From Intestinimonas sp052065695 (GTDB taxonomy: Bacteria > Bacillota > Clostridia > Oscillospirales > Oscillospiraceae): a stretch of DNA of 64,000 nt. Made by a program: the position numbers and the translations under genes. Below are positions 17,054-25,750 of the stretch, piece after piece. The stretch lies in contig NZ_JBQHTM010000006.1 in NCBI RefSeq assembly GCF_052065695.1, positions 1 to 64,000 of the forward strand, read 5' to 3'. The notes beneath the pieces are model-generated. The model searched no databases. It had not been told where the DNA came from and worked only from the letters and a program-made list of their open reading frames with translations. The stretch's first letter is position 1. The number at the start of each line of letters is the position of its first letter.

Positions 17054-17710
17054 GTGATCTGGGTGATCCTGGCGTGTATCCTGGCCGCTTTGATTCTGAT
17101 ATCCCTCATCCGGGTCGGAGTGAGGGCGGAATATGACGGCGGGCAGCTCACCGTTCACCTCCGGGCGGGACCGGCGGCGCTGCGGGTCTATCCTTTGAAA
17201 CAAAAGAAAAAGAAGCCGGGAAAGTCCCAAAAGCCAAAGCCGCAGAAGAAGAGGGAGGAGGCTGAGCCGGGCAACGGTGAGAGGCTGTCCCTCCTCTGGG
17301 AGCTGCTGCCGGTGGCCCTGCGGGCGGCGGGCAGCCTCCGGCAAAAGATCTCTGTGGACCTGCTGGAGGCCCACATCCTGCTGGCCGGCAGTGATCCGGC
17401 CTCTGTGGCGGTGGCCTATGGCAGCGCCAACGCCATCATCGGTATGGTCCTGCCCCTTTTGGAGCAGAATTTCCATATCCGCCAGCGCGACATTCGAACG
17501 GCGGCAGATTTTCAGCGGGCTCACTCGGAGGTGCAGGCCAAGGCGGCCCTGTCCCTGACCGTGGGGCAGGGAGTGGCTTTTGCGTTGTGCTTCGGGTGGC
17601 AGGCGCTGGGTGTGCTGCTCCGCTGGCGGCGGCAGAACGAGACGGAAAAAACGGCCAAACACACAACAGAAAGGGCGGTACCATATGGAAAAGAACCATC
17701 CCATCAGTGA
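17054..17710 (+). CDS. DUF2953 family membrane-anchored protein
   Basis: 218 residues beginning with a transmembrane helix (IWVILACILAALILISLI). A beta-rich stretch (VRAEYDGGQLTVHLRAGP) and a lysine-rich linker (about residues 50-70) follow. The C-terminal half contains AHILLAGSDPASVAVAYG and a final helix pair. This is the DUF2953 pattern; such genes lie next to ytfJ/gerW in spore formers, as here, which suggests a spore-related role, but no biochemical function is known. GTG 17054 is the start. The last 26 bases overlap ytfJ. Confidence 0.8.
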   Translation: MIWVILACILAALILISLIRVGVRAEYDGGQLTVHLRAGPAALRVYPLKQKKKKPGKSQKPKPQKKREEAEPGNGERLSLLWELLPVALRAAGSLRQKISVDLLEAHILLAGSDPASVAVAYGSANAIIGMVLPLLEQNFHIRQRDIRTAADFQRAHSEVQAKAALSLTVGQGVAFALCFGWQALGVLLRWRRQNETEKTAKHTTERAVPYGKEPSHQ

Positions 17711-18095
17711 GCTCATGTCCACTACCATGCAGAAGATCCGGGAGATGGTGGACGTCAACACCATTGTGGGCACTCCCATCCACACCGACGACGGCGTGAC
17801 CCTCATCCCGGTGTCCCGGCTGTCCTTCGGCTTCGCCTCCGGCGGCAGTGATTTTACCACCAAGAACCAGAAGCCGGACGCTGATAACTCCTTCGGCGGC
17901 GGCAGCGGCGCCGGCGTCAACATTGCTCCGGTAGCCTTCCTCATCATCAAAGGTGACTCTGTGAAGCTGCTGCCTGTGGCGCCTCCCGCCGGGAACGCGG
18001 TGGACCGAGTGGTAGAGCTGGTGCCTGAGATGTTCGACAAGGTCACTGGCTTTATCGAGAAGCAGGACAAAGAAAAGAAGGAATTCGCAGAGTAA
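17685..18095 (+). CDS. ytfJ: GerW family sporulation protein YtfJ
   Basis: 136 residues. MEKNHPISELMSTTMQKIREM leads into VDVNTIVGTPI, PVSRLSFGFASGGSDF and a Gly-rich GGGSGAGVNI before VAFLIIKGDSVKLLPV. These are the YtfJ/GerW marks. In Bacillus the protein is spore-located and needed for normal germination of the cortex. The ATG at 17685 is preferred over upstream in-frame starts because the conserved protein begins here, after AAAGGGCGGTACC. It is one of several sporulation genes in the window. Confidence 0.92.
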   Translation: MEKNHPISELMSTTMQKIREMVDVNTIVGTPIHTDDGVTLIPVSRLSFGFASGGSDFTTKNQKPDADNSFGGGSGAGVNIAPVAFLIIKGDSVKLLPVAPPAGNAVDRVVELVPEMFDKVTGFIEKQDKEKKEFAE

Positions 18096-18192
18096 TTAGC
18101 CCCCACATCTGTGACTGACCGGAGCGGTGAGCGGGATAATCCAAGAGAACGGCTGGCATACTAACGGCATCTATCTGTTGAGGTGATGCCCC

Positions 18193-19293
18193 TTGAAGTG
18201 CTTTGCCGCCCTTTTGCTGGCTTTATCTCTGCTCTGTCCCGCTGCCCAGGCGGCGGAGCCGGTCATATCGGCGTCCTCAGCCATCCTGGTGGATGCCGAG
18301 AGCGGCCGGGTCCTCTATCAGAAAGACGCCCACACTCGCCGAGGCATTGCCAGCACCACCAAGCTGATGACGGCCCTGGTGGCGGCGGAGTTGGTCACCG
18401 ATCTGAGCGCTCAGGTGGAAGTCCTGCGGGAGGACACCCTTACCGAAGGTTCCTCCATGTATCTAAAGGTGGGGGAGACCGTCACGGTGGAGGCCCTCTT
18501 TTACGGCCTGCTGCTCCAGTCAGGTAACGACGCCGCTCTGGCTCTGGCCCGATACTGTGCCGGGGACGTGGAGTCCTTTGTGGCCAGGATGAACGAAAAA
18601 GCCCGGTCGCTGGGGATGTCTGACACACGGTTTGCCAACCCCAATGGCCTGGACGACGAGAACCATTACTCCACCGCTGCCGACATGGCCATTTTGGCGG
18701 CGGCCTGCATGGACAATGAGCTGGTGGCCAAGGTGGTCTCCACCAAGTCGGCCACCATCGGGACCAGGACCTTCGTCAACCACAACAAGCTGCTGAGCCT
18801 CTATCCCGACTGCGTAGGCATGAAGACAGGGTATACCCGTTCCTCCGGCCGAACCCTGGTGTCGGCCGCCCGGCGGGATGGCCAGCTGCTGCTGTGCGTT
18901 ACCCTCAGCGATCCAGACGACTGGAAGGATCACGCCGCCCTCTTTGACTACGGCTTCGAAACCTATCCACGGTGTCTGCTAGCCAGTTCTGGTAAGACGG
19001 TGGGGCTGGTGAAGACCTCCGGGTCCCTGATACCCGCAGTCCCGGTGCGGACGGCGGAGGAGGTGTGGTACCCTCTGACAGAGTCCGAGCAGGTCCGGGC
19101 CGAGCTGAAGCTGCCCGATGATCTCCAGACACCAGTGGCCGACGATGTGCCAGTGGGTGCTCTGGTATTCACTCTGAACGGGGCAACCATCGGGGAGACC
19201 TCCCTGGTGTGCGCTGCCGGAGTTCATTCCGATCAGGCGCCTGAGGCCGGCCCTTTGGAGCGGCTCTGGTCCCTGTTCCCCTGGGCGGGGTAG
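18193..19293 (+). CDS. dacF: D-alanyl-D-alanine carboxypeptidase, DacF/DacB type
   Basis: 366-residue penicillin-binding protein (family S11) that trims pentapeptide side chains. A signal peptide covers residues 1-21 (cleavage after PAAQAA). The active-site motifs are S54-T-T-K57, S110-G-N and K211-T-G. The C-terminal beta domain is present. The lineage and the neighbouring ytfJ suggest the sporulation type that lowers cortex cross-linking (DacF in Bacillus), but a vegetative role cannot be excluded. It starts at TTG 18193 behind GAGGTGAT. The 97 bases upstream contain no convincing promoter that I can name. Confidence 0.9.
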   Translation: MKCFAALLLALSLLCPAAQAAEPVISASSAILVDAESGRVLYQKDAHTRRGIASTTKLMTALVAAELVTDLSAQVEVLREDTLTEGSSMYLKVGETVTVEALFYGLLLQSGNDAALALARYCAGDVESFVARMNEKARSLGMSDTRFANPNGLDDENHYSTAADMAILAAACMDNELVAKVVSTKSATIGTRTFVNHNKLLSLYPDCVGMKTGYTRSSGRTLVSAARRDGQLLLCVTLSDPDDWKDHAALFDYGFETYPRCLLASSGKTVGLVKTSGSLIPAVPVRTAEEVWYPLTESEQVRAELKLPDDLQTPVADDVPVGALVFTLNGATIGETSLVCAAGVHSDQAPEAGPLERLWSLFPWAG

Positions 19294-19327
19294 CCCGCCC
19301 GTACATCTGAAGAAAGAGGTGCCCCTC

Positions 19328-20023
19328 ATGGAGGAACGCCTGCAAAAGCTGCTCTCCGCCGCTGGACTCTGCTCCCGGCGGACTGCGGAGGACTATATCG
19401 AGGCCGGGCGGGTCACTGTCAACGGCCAGACCGCCAAGTTGGGCGACAAAGCCGATCTGACCCGGGACCAAGTGGCCCTGGACGGGGTGGAGGTGGGGCC
19501 GGCGGCAGAGCCGGTCTATCTCATGCTCAACAAACCCAGAGGCTATGTAACCACCCTCTCCGACGAGGAGGGACGGCCCACGGTGGCCCAGCTGGTGACC
19601 GACTGTGGGGTCCGGGTGTGGCCGGTGGGCCGGCTGGACCTGGACTCTGAAGGGTTGCTCCTCCTCACCAACGATGGCGAGCTCACCCACCGGCTTATCC
19701 ACCCCAGCCATGAGGTGGACAAGCAGTACTTAGTGATGGTCACCGGGGACATCGAAGCCGCACTGCCAGTGCTAAACGGCCCCATGGAACTGGATGGTGT
19801 GGCTCTGGCGCCGGCGAAGGTGGACCGGCTGGGCCCCAATTTGCTCTCCTTCCAGATCCACGAAGGGAAGAACCGGCAGATCCGCCGGATGTGTCAGCAG
19901 GTGGGCCTGACGGTGAAAGCCCTGCGCCGGGTCCGGGAGGGTCAGGTCCAGCTGGGCGGTCTCAAGCTTGGGAAGTGGCGTTATCTCACCGACGAAGAGG
20001 TCGCTATTCTCAAGTCGCTGTGA
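19328..20023 (+). CDS. rluB: Ribosomal large subunit pseudouridine synthase, RluB-like
   Basis: 231 residues. The N-terminal S4 RNA-binding domain (EERLQKLLSAAGLCSRRTAEDYI) is followed by the pseudouridine synthase core with the catalytic aspartate in VGRLDLDSEGLLLLTNDG. HEGKNRQIRRMCQQVG is the RsuA/RluB/E/F signature. Modification of 23S rRNA is expected for this Firmicutes subtype. ATG 19328 fits AAAGAGG nine bases upstream; an in-frame GTG at 19319 touches that site. The order scpAB ... dacF-rluB mirrors Bacillus. Confidence 0.92.
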   Translation: MEERLQKLLSAAGLCSRRTAEDYIEAGRVTVNGQTAKLGDKADLTRDQVALDGVEVGPAAEPVYLMLNKPRGYVTTLSDEEGRPTVAQLVTDCGVRVWPVGRLDLDSEGLLLLTNDGELTHRLIHPSHEVDKQYLVMVTGDIEAALPVLNGPMELDGVALAPAKVDRLGPNLLSFQIHEGKNRQIRRMCQQVGLTVKALRRVREGQVQLGGLKLGKWRYLTDEEVAILKSL

Positions 20024-20060
20024 GTATGCAGGAGGAGAGATCCCGCCTTGCAGATCGTGC

Positions 20061-20089
20061 TTGATTTTCCTCCCGTTTCCCGCTATGAT
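20061..20089 (+). promoter_or_regulatory. Promoter for the RpiR-type regulator operon
   Basis: TTGATT (20061-20066), 17 bases, TATGAT (20084-20089). The leader to the ATG at 20189 is about 90 bases and contains no obvious terminator. Confidence 0.68.
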
Positions 20090-20188
20090 AGTATCTGTTG
20101 GACCATTGTCGAAAACGGTATGTGTTCGCTGATCGGTCCGTACAGTAGCCCGGAATGCGCCGGGGAGGAAATGTGAGGGTACCCCTAT

Positions 20189-21058
20189 ATGTCAAGGGAT
20201 GTTTTGACTGCCATCCAGAATCGGATGCCGACCTTTTCAAAAGGACAGAAGCTCATTGCCCATTTTATTTTGGACTCTTATGACAAGGCCGCCTTCATGA
20301 CAGCCAGCCGTCTGGGTAAGACGGTCAATGTCAGTGAGTCTACCGTTGTGCGCTTTGCCGCCGAATTGGGTTACGACGGCTACCCAAGCATGCAGAAGGC
20401 CCTGCAGGAGATGATTCGCAGCAAGCTCACCTCCATCCAACGCATTGAGGTAGCCAACGACCGTATTGGGGACCACGACATCCTCTCCACCGTGATGCAG
20501 TCGGATATCGAGAAAATCCGCCTTACTCTGGAGGAGGCGGACCGCAGTGGCTTCAACCGGGCAGTGGACGCCATCCTGACCGCACGGCGGATCTACATTG
20601 TGGGGGCCCGTTCGGCTGCGGCTCTGGCCGATTTTCTGGGCTTCTATTTCAATCTGATTTTTGACGACGTGCTCCTCATCCGAACCACGTCGGTGAGTGA
20701 GACCTTTGAGCAGCTGCTGCGGGTGAGCCGTGAGGATGTGGTCATCGGCATCAGCTTTCCACGGTACTCTAGCCGGACAGTGCAGGCCATGCGCTTCGCC
20801 CGTGACCGGGGTGCCAAGGTGGTGGCGCTCACCGACTCGGAGACCTCGCCCCTGGCGGAGATGGCCACCGTCACACTCCTGGCCAAGAGCGACATGGCCT
20901 CCTTTGTGGACTCCCTGGTGGCGCCGCTGAGCCTTATCAACGCTCTTATCGTGGCGGTGGGCCGGCGGAAGAACGCTGACGTGGCTCAGACCTTTGCCAC
21001 TCTGGAGCAGATTTGGTCAGAGTATGGCGTATATGAACAAGTAGAGGAAGAGAATTGA
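20189..21058 (+). CDS. MurR/RpiR family transcriptional regulator
   Basis: 289 residues. The N-terminal helix-turn-helix domain (HTH_6, about residues 1-77) includes TASRLGKTVNVSESTVVRFAAELGYDGY. The C-terminal SIS domain (about 125-265) has IYIVGARSAAALADF and VIGISFPRYSSRTVQAM, which bind phosphosugars. Such regulators usually control the sugar-phosphate or amino-sugar genes next to them. Here no sugar gene is adjacent: the next genes are a flavoprotein, cmk and plsC. Its target therefore cannot be read from context. Confidence 0.9.
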   Translation: MSRDVLTAIQNRMPTFSKGQKLIAHFILDSYDKAAFMTASRLGKTVNVSESTVVRFAAELGYDGYPSMQKALQEMIRSKLTSIQRIEVANDRIGDHDILSTVMQSDIEKIRLTLEEADRSGFNRAVDAILTARRIYIVGARSAAALADFLGFYFNLIFDDVLLIRTTSVSETFEQLLRVSREDVVIGISFPRYSSRTVQAMRFARDRGAKVVALTDSETSPLAEMATVTLLAKSDMASFVDSLVAPLSLINALIVAVGRRKNADVAQTFATLEQIWSEYGVYEQVEEEN

Positions 21059-21059
21059 T

Positions 21060-22307
21060 TTGACGCAGAAAGAAAAGCGTATCATTGTCATAGGGGGCGG
21101 CGCCGCGGGCATGCTCGCGGCGCTGACTGCTGCCCGGATGGGGGCATCTGTTACCCTCTTGGAGCGGAACCAGAAGGTGGGACGGAAGCTCTATATCACC
21201 GGCAAGGGCAGGTGCAACCTGACCAATGACTGCACTCCGGCAGAGGTGCTCTCCAATGTGCCTCGGAACGGTAAGTTCCTCACCAGCGCCGTCACCCGTT
21301 TCCCGCCCACTGAGGTCAAGGAATTCTTCACCGACTTGGGGGTGCCGCTGAAGACGGAGCGGGGCAACCGGGTCTTCCCGGTGTCCGACACGGCCGCTGA
21401 CGTGGTGGACGCCCTCTTTTTTGCCTTGCGCCGGTCCGGCGTGGACCTGATTCAGGACCGGGCACGGGAGATTCTCACAGATCATGGAGCAGTCAGTGGG
21501 GTAAAGGGAGAACGGGGTAGCTATGCCGGCAGCGCCGTGATTCTGGCCACCGGCGGTGCGTCCTATCCGCTTACCGGCTCCACCGGGGACGGCTATGTCA
21601 TGGCCGCCGCCCTGGGCCACACCATACTGCCCCCCAAGGCGTCTCTAATTCCCCTGGTGGTGGAGGGGGAGGAGTGCCCCAGCATGCAGGGCCTCTCCCT
21701 GCGGAACGTGGTGGTGAAAGTCAAAAACAAAAAGGGCAAGGTGATTTTCAGGGAGCAAGGGGAAATGCTTTTCACCCACTTCGGCCTCTCCGGTCCCTTG
21801 ATTCTCAGTGCCAGTGCCCATATGCGGGATTTTGAAAAGGACCACTATACGGTGATCATCGATCTGAAGCCTGCCCTGGATGAAGTCGCTCTGGATGATC
21901 GCCTGGTGCGGGAGCTCACCGGACAGCCCAACCGGGCTTTTCATAATGTGCTGGAAACCTTGGCACCCAGGCTGCTGATTCCAGTACTGGCCAAGCGGGC
22001 GGACATCCCTTCGAATTTGCCTGCCAACGCCGTTACCAAGGTTCAGCGCCGCCGTCTGTTGGAGACGTTAAAGGGATTCTCCTTCCCAGTGGTGGGGCCT
22101 CGCCCGGTGGAGGACGCCATTGTCACCAGTGGAGGTGTCAAGGTATCCGAGGTAGATCCAAAGACCATGGGTTCCAAGCTAACGCAAGGACTTTACCTTG
22201 CTGGTGAGCTGCTGGACGTAGACGCCTATACCGGCGGCTTTAACCTCCAGATTGCCTGGTGCACCGGCCGCGCGGCCGGACAGGCGGCGGTAGAGGGGCT
22301 CCAATGA
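21060..22307 (+). CDS. HI0933/BaiN-type NAD(P)/FAD-dependent oxidoreductase
   Basis: 415 residues. An N-terminal FAD-binding Rossmann motif, VIGGGAAGMLAALTAARMG, is followed by LLERNQKVGRKLYITGKGRCNLTND, the HI0933 signature. ILATGGASYPLTGSTGDGY and LYLAGELLDVDAYTGGFNLQIAW complete the family pattern. Characterised relatives include BaiN, which acts in bile-acid 7-dehydroxylation in gut Clostridia, but this family is widespread in species without that pathway. No bai genes are in the window, so the substrate stays open. It starts at TTG 21060, just after the regulator stop. Confidence 0.9.
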   Translation: MTQKEKRIIVIGGGAAGMLAALTAARMGASVTLLERNQKVGRKLYITGKGRCNLTNDCTPAEVLSNVPRNGKFLTSAVTRFPPTEVKEFFTDLGVPLKTERGNRVFPVSDTAADVVDALFFALRRSGVDLIQDRAREILTDHGAVSGVKGERGSYAGSAVILATGGASYPLTGSTGDGYVMAAALGHTILPPKASLIPLVVEGEECPSMQGLSLRNVVVKVKNKKGKVIFREQGEMLFTHFGLSGPLILSASAHMRDFEKDHYTVIIDLKPALDEVALDDRLVRELTGQPNRAFHNVLETLAPRLLIPVLAKRADIPSNLPANAVTKVQRRRLLETLKGFSFPVVGPRPVEDAIVTSGGVKVSEVDPKTMGSKLTQGLYLAGELLDVDAYTGGFNLQIAWCTGRAAGQAAVEGLQ

Positions 22308-22335
22308 CGGGGTCGAACAAATAGGAGGCAGAGAC

Positions 22336-23016
22336 ATGGGACATAAAAGCGTAGCCATCGACGGCCCCTCCGGGGCAGGAAAGAGCACTTTGGCACGGAA
22401 GGCTGCCAAGGCCCTTGGCTTTCTTTATGTAGACACCGGCGCGATCTATCGGACTCTGGCGCTGTTGGCTTTGGAGCGTGGAGTGGACCCGGCAGACCCG
22501 GCAGCGGTGCAGGCACTGCTGCCCCAGGCCGACATCCGTCTGGCCTACGACAGCAGTGACGGCCTTCAGCACATGTACCTGTGCGGTCGGGATGTCACCG
22601 AGGACATACGCCGCCCTGAGGTTTCCAGGGCAGCGTCGTCGGTATCCGCCATTCAGGCGGTGCGGGACTTCCTCATGGACACTCAGCGGGAGCTGGCCCG
22701 TCAGCACGACGTGGTCATGGACGGCCGAGACATTGGCACGGTGGTGCTGCCCCAGGCCGATGCCAAGATCTTTCTCACCGCCTCTCCCGAAGCACGGGCC
22801 CGACGCCGATGTGATGAGCTGGCCCAGCGGGGGACACCTCAGGACCTAGAGACCGTGCTGGCGGAGATCGTGGAGCGGGACCGGCGTGACACCACCCGGG
22901 CAGCGGCCCCCCTCCGCCAGGCGGAGGATGCCGTATTGGTGGACACCACCGAGCTTGATCTGGCGGAGAGCCTTCAGGCGCTGCTGGACGCCGTCAGAGG
23001 GGAGCTTAATGCATGA
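22336..23016 (+). CDS. cmk: Cytidylate kinase
   Basis: 226 residues. It phosphorylates CMP and dCMP. The P-loop GPSGAGKST lies at about residues 10-18, followed by FLYVDTGAIYRTLALLAL, MDGRDIGTVVLPQA and KIFLTASPEARARRR, all standard for the bacterial type with the CMP-binding insert. It starts at ATG 22336 behind GGAGGCAG. plsC overlaps its end by four bases. The order cmk-plsC-ispH-rpsA is conserved in Clostridia. Confidence 0.96.
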   Translation: MGHKSVAIDGPSGAGKSTLARKAAKALGFLYVDTGAIYRTLALLALERGVDPADPAAVQALLPQADIRLAYDSSDGLQHMYLCGRDVTEDIRRPEVSRAASSVSAIQAVRDFLMDTQRELARQHDVVMDGRDIGTVVLPQADAKIFLTASPEARARRRCDELAQRGTPQDLETVLAEIVERDRRDTTRAAAPLRQAEDAVLVDTTELDLAESLQALLDAVRGELNA

Positions 23017-23612
23017 GAACCTTTTACAATGTGATTTATATGATCGCCTTTCCTTTTTTCAATCTGGTTCATCCGGGCCGCGCCATTGGCCGGGAGAATA
23101 TCCCGGAGGGGGGCGTGCTGGTGTGCGGAAACCACACTGCTATGTCTGACCCCCTGTTTCTGGCCTTTGCCTTCCAGCATAAAAACCAGCTCCGCCCCAT
23201 GGCGAAGGCGGAGTTGCTGCGTGTCCCTTTTATTGGGTGGATCCTCCGCCATGTTGGAGTTTTTGGCGTGGAGCGGGGCAAGTCCGATGTAGGCGCTATC
23301 AAACAGGCCATGAAGTATTTAAAGGAAGGGGAGAAGGTGCTCCTCTATCCGGAAGGGCACCGGATCCACGAGAGCAGAGGAGAGCAGGGCGAGGCTAAAA
23401 ACGGCGCTGCCATGCTGGCAGTCCGGTGCGGTGTGCCCATCCTTCCGGTGTATGTACCGGAACGGAAACCCTGGTTCCGACGGACCACTGTGGTTATCGG
23501 TGAGCCTTATATGCCCCAGGTGTCCAGCCGGAAGGGGACGGCGGAGGAGTACGACGCCATCACCACCGACCTCATGGGGCGCATCCGTAAGCTGGGGGAA
23601 CAGGTCGTATGA
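23013..23612 (+). CDS. plsC: 1-acyl-sn-glycerol-3-phosphate acyltransferase
   Basis: 199 residues. It transfers an acyl group to lysophosphatidic acid in phospholipid synthesis at the membrane. The catalytic H-x4-D is seen in CGNHTAMSDPLFLAF, then GVFGVERGKSD and the glycerophosphate-binding LLYPEGHRIHES (family EGTR-like). It is short, but within the clostridial range. It has ATGA overlaps at both ends (cmk and ispH), so the three genes are translationally linked. Confidence 0.93.
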   Translation: MRTFYNVIYMIAFPFFNLVHPGRAIGRENIPEGGVLVCGNHTAMSDPLFLAFAFQHKNQLRPMAKAELLRVPFIGWILRHVGVFGVERGKSDVGAIKQAMKYLKEGEKVLLYPEGHRIHESRGEQGEAKNGAAMLAVRCGVPILPVYVPERKPWFRRTTVVIGEPYMPQVSSRKGTAEEYDAITTDLMGRIRKLGEQVV

Positions 23613-25543
23613 GGATCGAACTGGCCAAGTCCGCCGGCTTCTGCTATGGCGTGAAGCGTGCGGTTGAAATGGCGGAGCAGACCGCTCAGGCTGGCAATGC
23701 TGTACTGCTGGGTCCGGTGATCCACAACGACCATGTGGTGTCCAAACTGGAGCGTGAGGGCGCTTTCCTGGTCCGCACAGTGGAGGAGGTCCCTCCGGGA
23801 GCGCCGGTGATCCTTCGTTCTCATGGGGAGGCCAAGTGGGTCCATGACGCGTTGGAGCAGAAGGGGTGCCGGATCATAGATACTGCCTGCCCCAATGTTC
23901 AGCGTATCCATCGTCTGGTGGCAGAGGCAGAGGCGGCGGGACGGCAGCCGGTCATCATCGGTACTCCCGACCACCCCGAGATCGTGGCAATTGCCGGCTG
24001 GTGCCGCCATCCGGTGGTGTTGCCTGATGGGGAGGCCCTATCTGCTTGGCTCGCTGAGTGTCCGGAACGGCGGAAAATGCCGCTTACACTGGTCTCTCAG
24101 ACCACATCGACCCGTAAAATTTGGGATCACGCCATAGAAACAGCAAAAAAAGAGTGTACAAACGCTGAAATTTTTGATACAATATGTAATGCTACGTATA
24201 TACGGCAGACGGAAGCCCAGGAATTGGCAGCCTGTTGCGATGCGATGATCGTCATCGGAGATCGCAAAAGCTCCAATACAAAGCGGCTTTCAGAGCTGTG
24301 TCGCGCCCTTTGTCCCCGGGTGGTCGCCATTGAGGGGGCAGAGGAATTGGAACCGGCCTCTTTCGCAGGGGCGGCTTCGATCGGCATCACCGCGGGAGCA
24401 TCAACGCCCGGGTGGATTATAAAGGAGGTCTATGACAAAATGAGCGACGAAATCATGGAGATCGAGGAATCCTTCGCTGATCTGCTGGAGAAATCGATCA
24501 AAACTTTAAATACAGGAGAGAAGGTCACCGGTGTCGTCACTGAGATCACGCCCACTGAGATCTACGTGGATCTGGGCACCAAGCATGCTGGCTACATTCC
24601 TGTATCCGAGCTGACCGACGATCCCACCGTGAAGGTGGAGGACATCGTCAAGGTGGGCGACGAGATCGAGACCTACGTCATGCGCGTCAACGATGCTGAG
24701 GGCGTGGTTACCCTGTCCAAGAAGCGCCTGGACACCGTGAAGAGCTGGGATGACGTGGAGGCTGCCCGCGAGGCCGGCACCGTGGTGGAAGGTGTCATCA
24801 CCGAGGAGAACAAGGGCGGCGTTGTGGCTTCTGTCAAGGGTGTGCGCGTGTTCATCCCCGCCTCTCAGACCGGCCTGCCCCGTGACGCTGCCATGACCGC
24901 TCTGCTGAAGCAGAAGGTCCGCATGAAGATCACCGAGGTCAACCGTGCCCGCCGCCGTGTGGTGGGTTCCATCCGTGCCGTGGAGCAGGCTGAGCGCGCC
25001 GAGAAGGCCGCCAAGGTCTGGGCTGAGATCGAGAACGGCAAGCACTACAACGGTGTTGTGAAGTCCCTGACCTCTTATGGCGCCTTTGTGGACATCGGCG
25101 GCGTGGACGGCATGGTCCACATCTCCGAGCTCTCCTGGAGCCGCATCAAGCACCCCTCCGAGGTTGTCAGTGTGGGTGACCCCGTGGACGTGTATGTCAT
25201 CTCCTTTGATCCCGAGAAGAAGAAGATCTCTCTGGGCATGAAGGACCGGAGCCAGGATCCCTGGACCGTGTTTACCGACAAGTACAGCGTGGGCGACGTG
25301 GCCAACGTGAAGGTTGTCAAGCTGATGACCTTCGGTGCCTTTGCTGAGATCGTTCCCGGCGTGGACGGCCTCATCCACATATCCCAGATTGCTGATCACC
25401 GCATCGACAAGCCCGGTGATGTGCTGGCCGAGGGCGATATGGTGGACGTGAAGATCACCGACATCGACATGGAGAACAAGAAGGTCTCCCTGTCCATCCG
25501 TGCCCTGCTGGAGGATTCTGCTTCCGTGGAGGACGAGGAGTAA
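23609..25543 (+). CDS. ispH-rpsA: Fusion: HMB-PP reductase IspH + ribosomal protein S1-like repeats
   Basis: 644 residues. Residues 1-277 are IspH (LytB), the last enzyme of the MEP isoprenoid pathway, with the three Fe-S cysteines C12, C94 and C193, SHG in the HMBPP pocket, and the usual end GASTPGWIIKEV. Residues from about 278 are an S1-type protein with four OB-fold repeats (about 300-365, 385-450, 470-540 and 555-625), such as SYGAFVDIGGVDGMVHISEL. The fusion is known in Clostridia. Codon use changes at the join, and AT-rich DNA at 24140-24210 is unlike the rest. An in-frame ATG at 24440 follows AAAGGAGG, so a separate 367-residue S1 product is likely as well; see findings. Confidence 0.95.
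   Translation: MRIELAKSAGFCYGVKRAVEMAEQTAQAGNAVLLGPVIHNDHVVSKLEREGAFLVRTVEEVPPGAPVILRSHGEAKWVHDALEQKGCRIIDTACPNVQRIHRLVAEAEAAGRQPVIIGTPDHPEIVAIAGWCRHPVVLPDGEALSAWLAECPERRKMPLTLVSQTTSTRKIWDHAIETAKKECTNAEIFDTICNATYIRQTEAQELAACCDAMIVIGDRKSSNTKRLSELCRALCPRVVAIEGAEELEPASFAGAASIGITAGASTPGWIIKEVYDKMSDEIMEIEESFADLLEKSIKTLNTGEKVTGVVTEITPTEIYVDLGTKHAGYIPVSELTDDPTVKVEDIVKVGDEIETYVMRVNDAEGVVTLSKKRLDTVKSWDDVEAAREAGTVVEGVITEENKGGVVASVKGVRVFIPASQTGLPRDAAMTALLKQKVRMKITEVNRARRRVVGSIRAVEQAERAEKAAKVWAEIENGKHYNGVVKSLTSYGAFVDIGGVDGMVHISELSWSRIKHPSEVVSVGDPVDVYVISFDPEKKKISLGMKDRSQDPWTVFTDKYSVGDVANVKVVKLMTFGAFAEIVPGVDGLIHISQIADHRIDKPGDVLAEGDMVDVKITDIDMENKKVSLSIRALLEDSASVEDEE
24155..24183 (+). promoter_or_regulatory. 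Possible internal promoter inside ispH
   Basis: TGTACA (24155-24160), 17 bases, TACAAT (24178-24183) within the AT-rich patch of ispH. It is 257 bases upstream of the internal ATG of the S1 part. It could be coincidental to coding sequence. Confidence 0.4.
24421..24442 (+). promoter_or_regulatory. Internal ribosome-binding site and in-frame start of the S1 part
   Basis: AAAGGAGG at 24421-24428 is followed 11 bases later by ATG 24440-24442, in frame with the fusion (residue 278). The same bases encode the conserved IspH end KEV, so the match could be partly constrained by protein sequence. Confidence 0.5.
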
Positions 25544-25563
25544 TCCTCGTTGGCTCGTTAGAT

Positions 25564-25602
25564 AAAAAAGGACCTGTCTCTATAGGAGACAGGTCCTTTT
25601 TT
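25564..25602 (+). terminator. Terminator after ispH-S1
   Basis: A 17-bp perfect stem (25564-25580 with 25586-25602) has a TATAG loop. Its A-run and T-run arms make it potentially bidirectional. Confidence 0.95.
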
Positions 25603-25666
25603 ACCGCTTTTCACATCATTGACGGAGATTTGACGCCTGTTTTGCGGAAGACATAGCGCTTTTTAC

Positions 25667-25695
25667 TTGCGAAATAGTGATAAATGGTTTATAAT
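25667..25695 (+). promoter_or_regulatory. Promoter for carD-ispD-ispF
   Basis: TTGCGA (25667-25672), 17 bases, perfect TATAAT (25690-25695), in an AT-rich gap. Confidence 0.8.
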
Positions 25696-25750
25696 AAACT
25701 TGATTTTTGGGTTTGTCAAGTTATTTTTTCATGTCAAGGAGGTGGTTATC

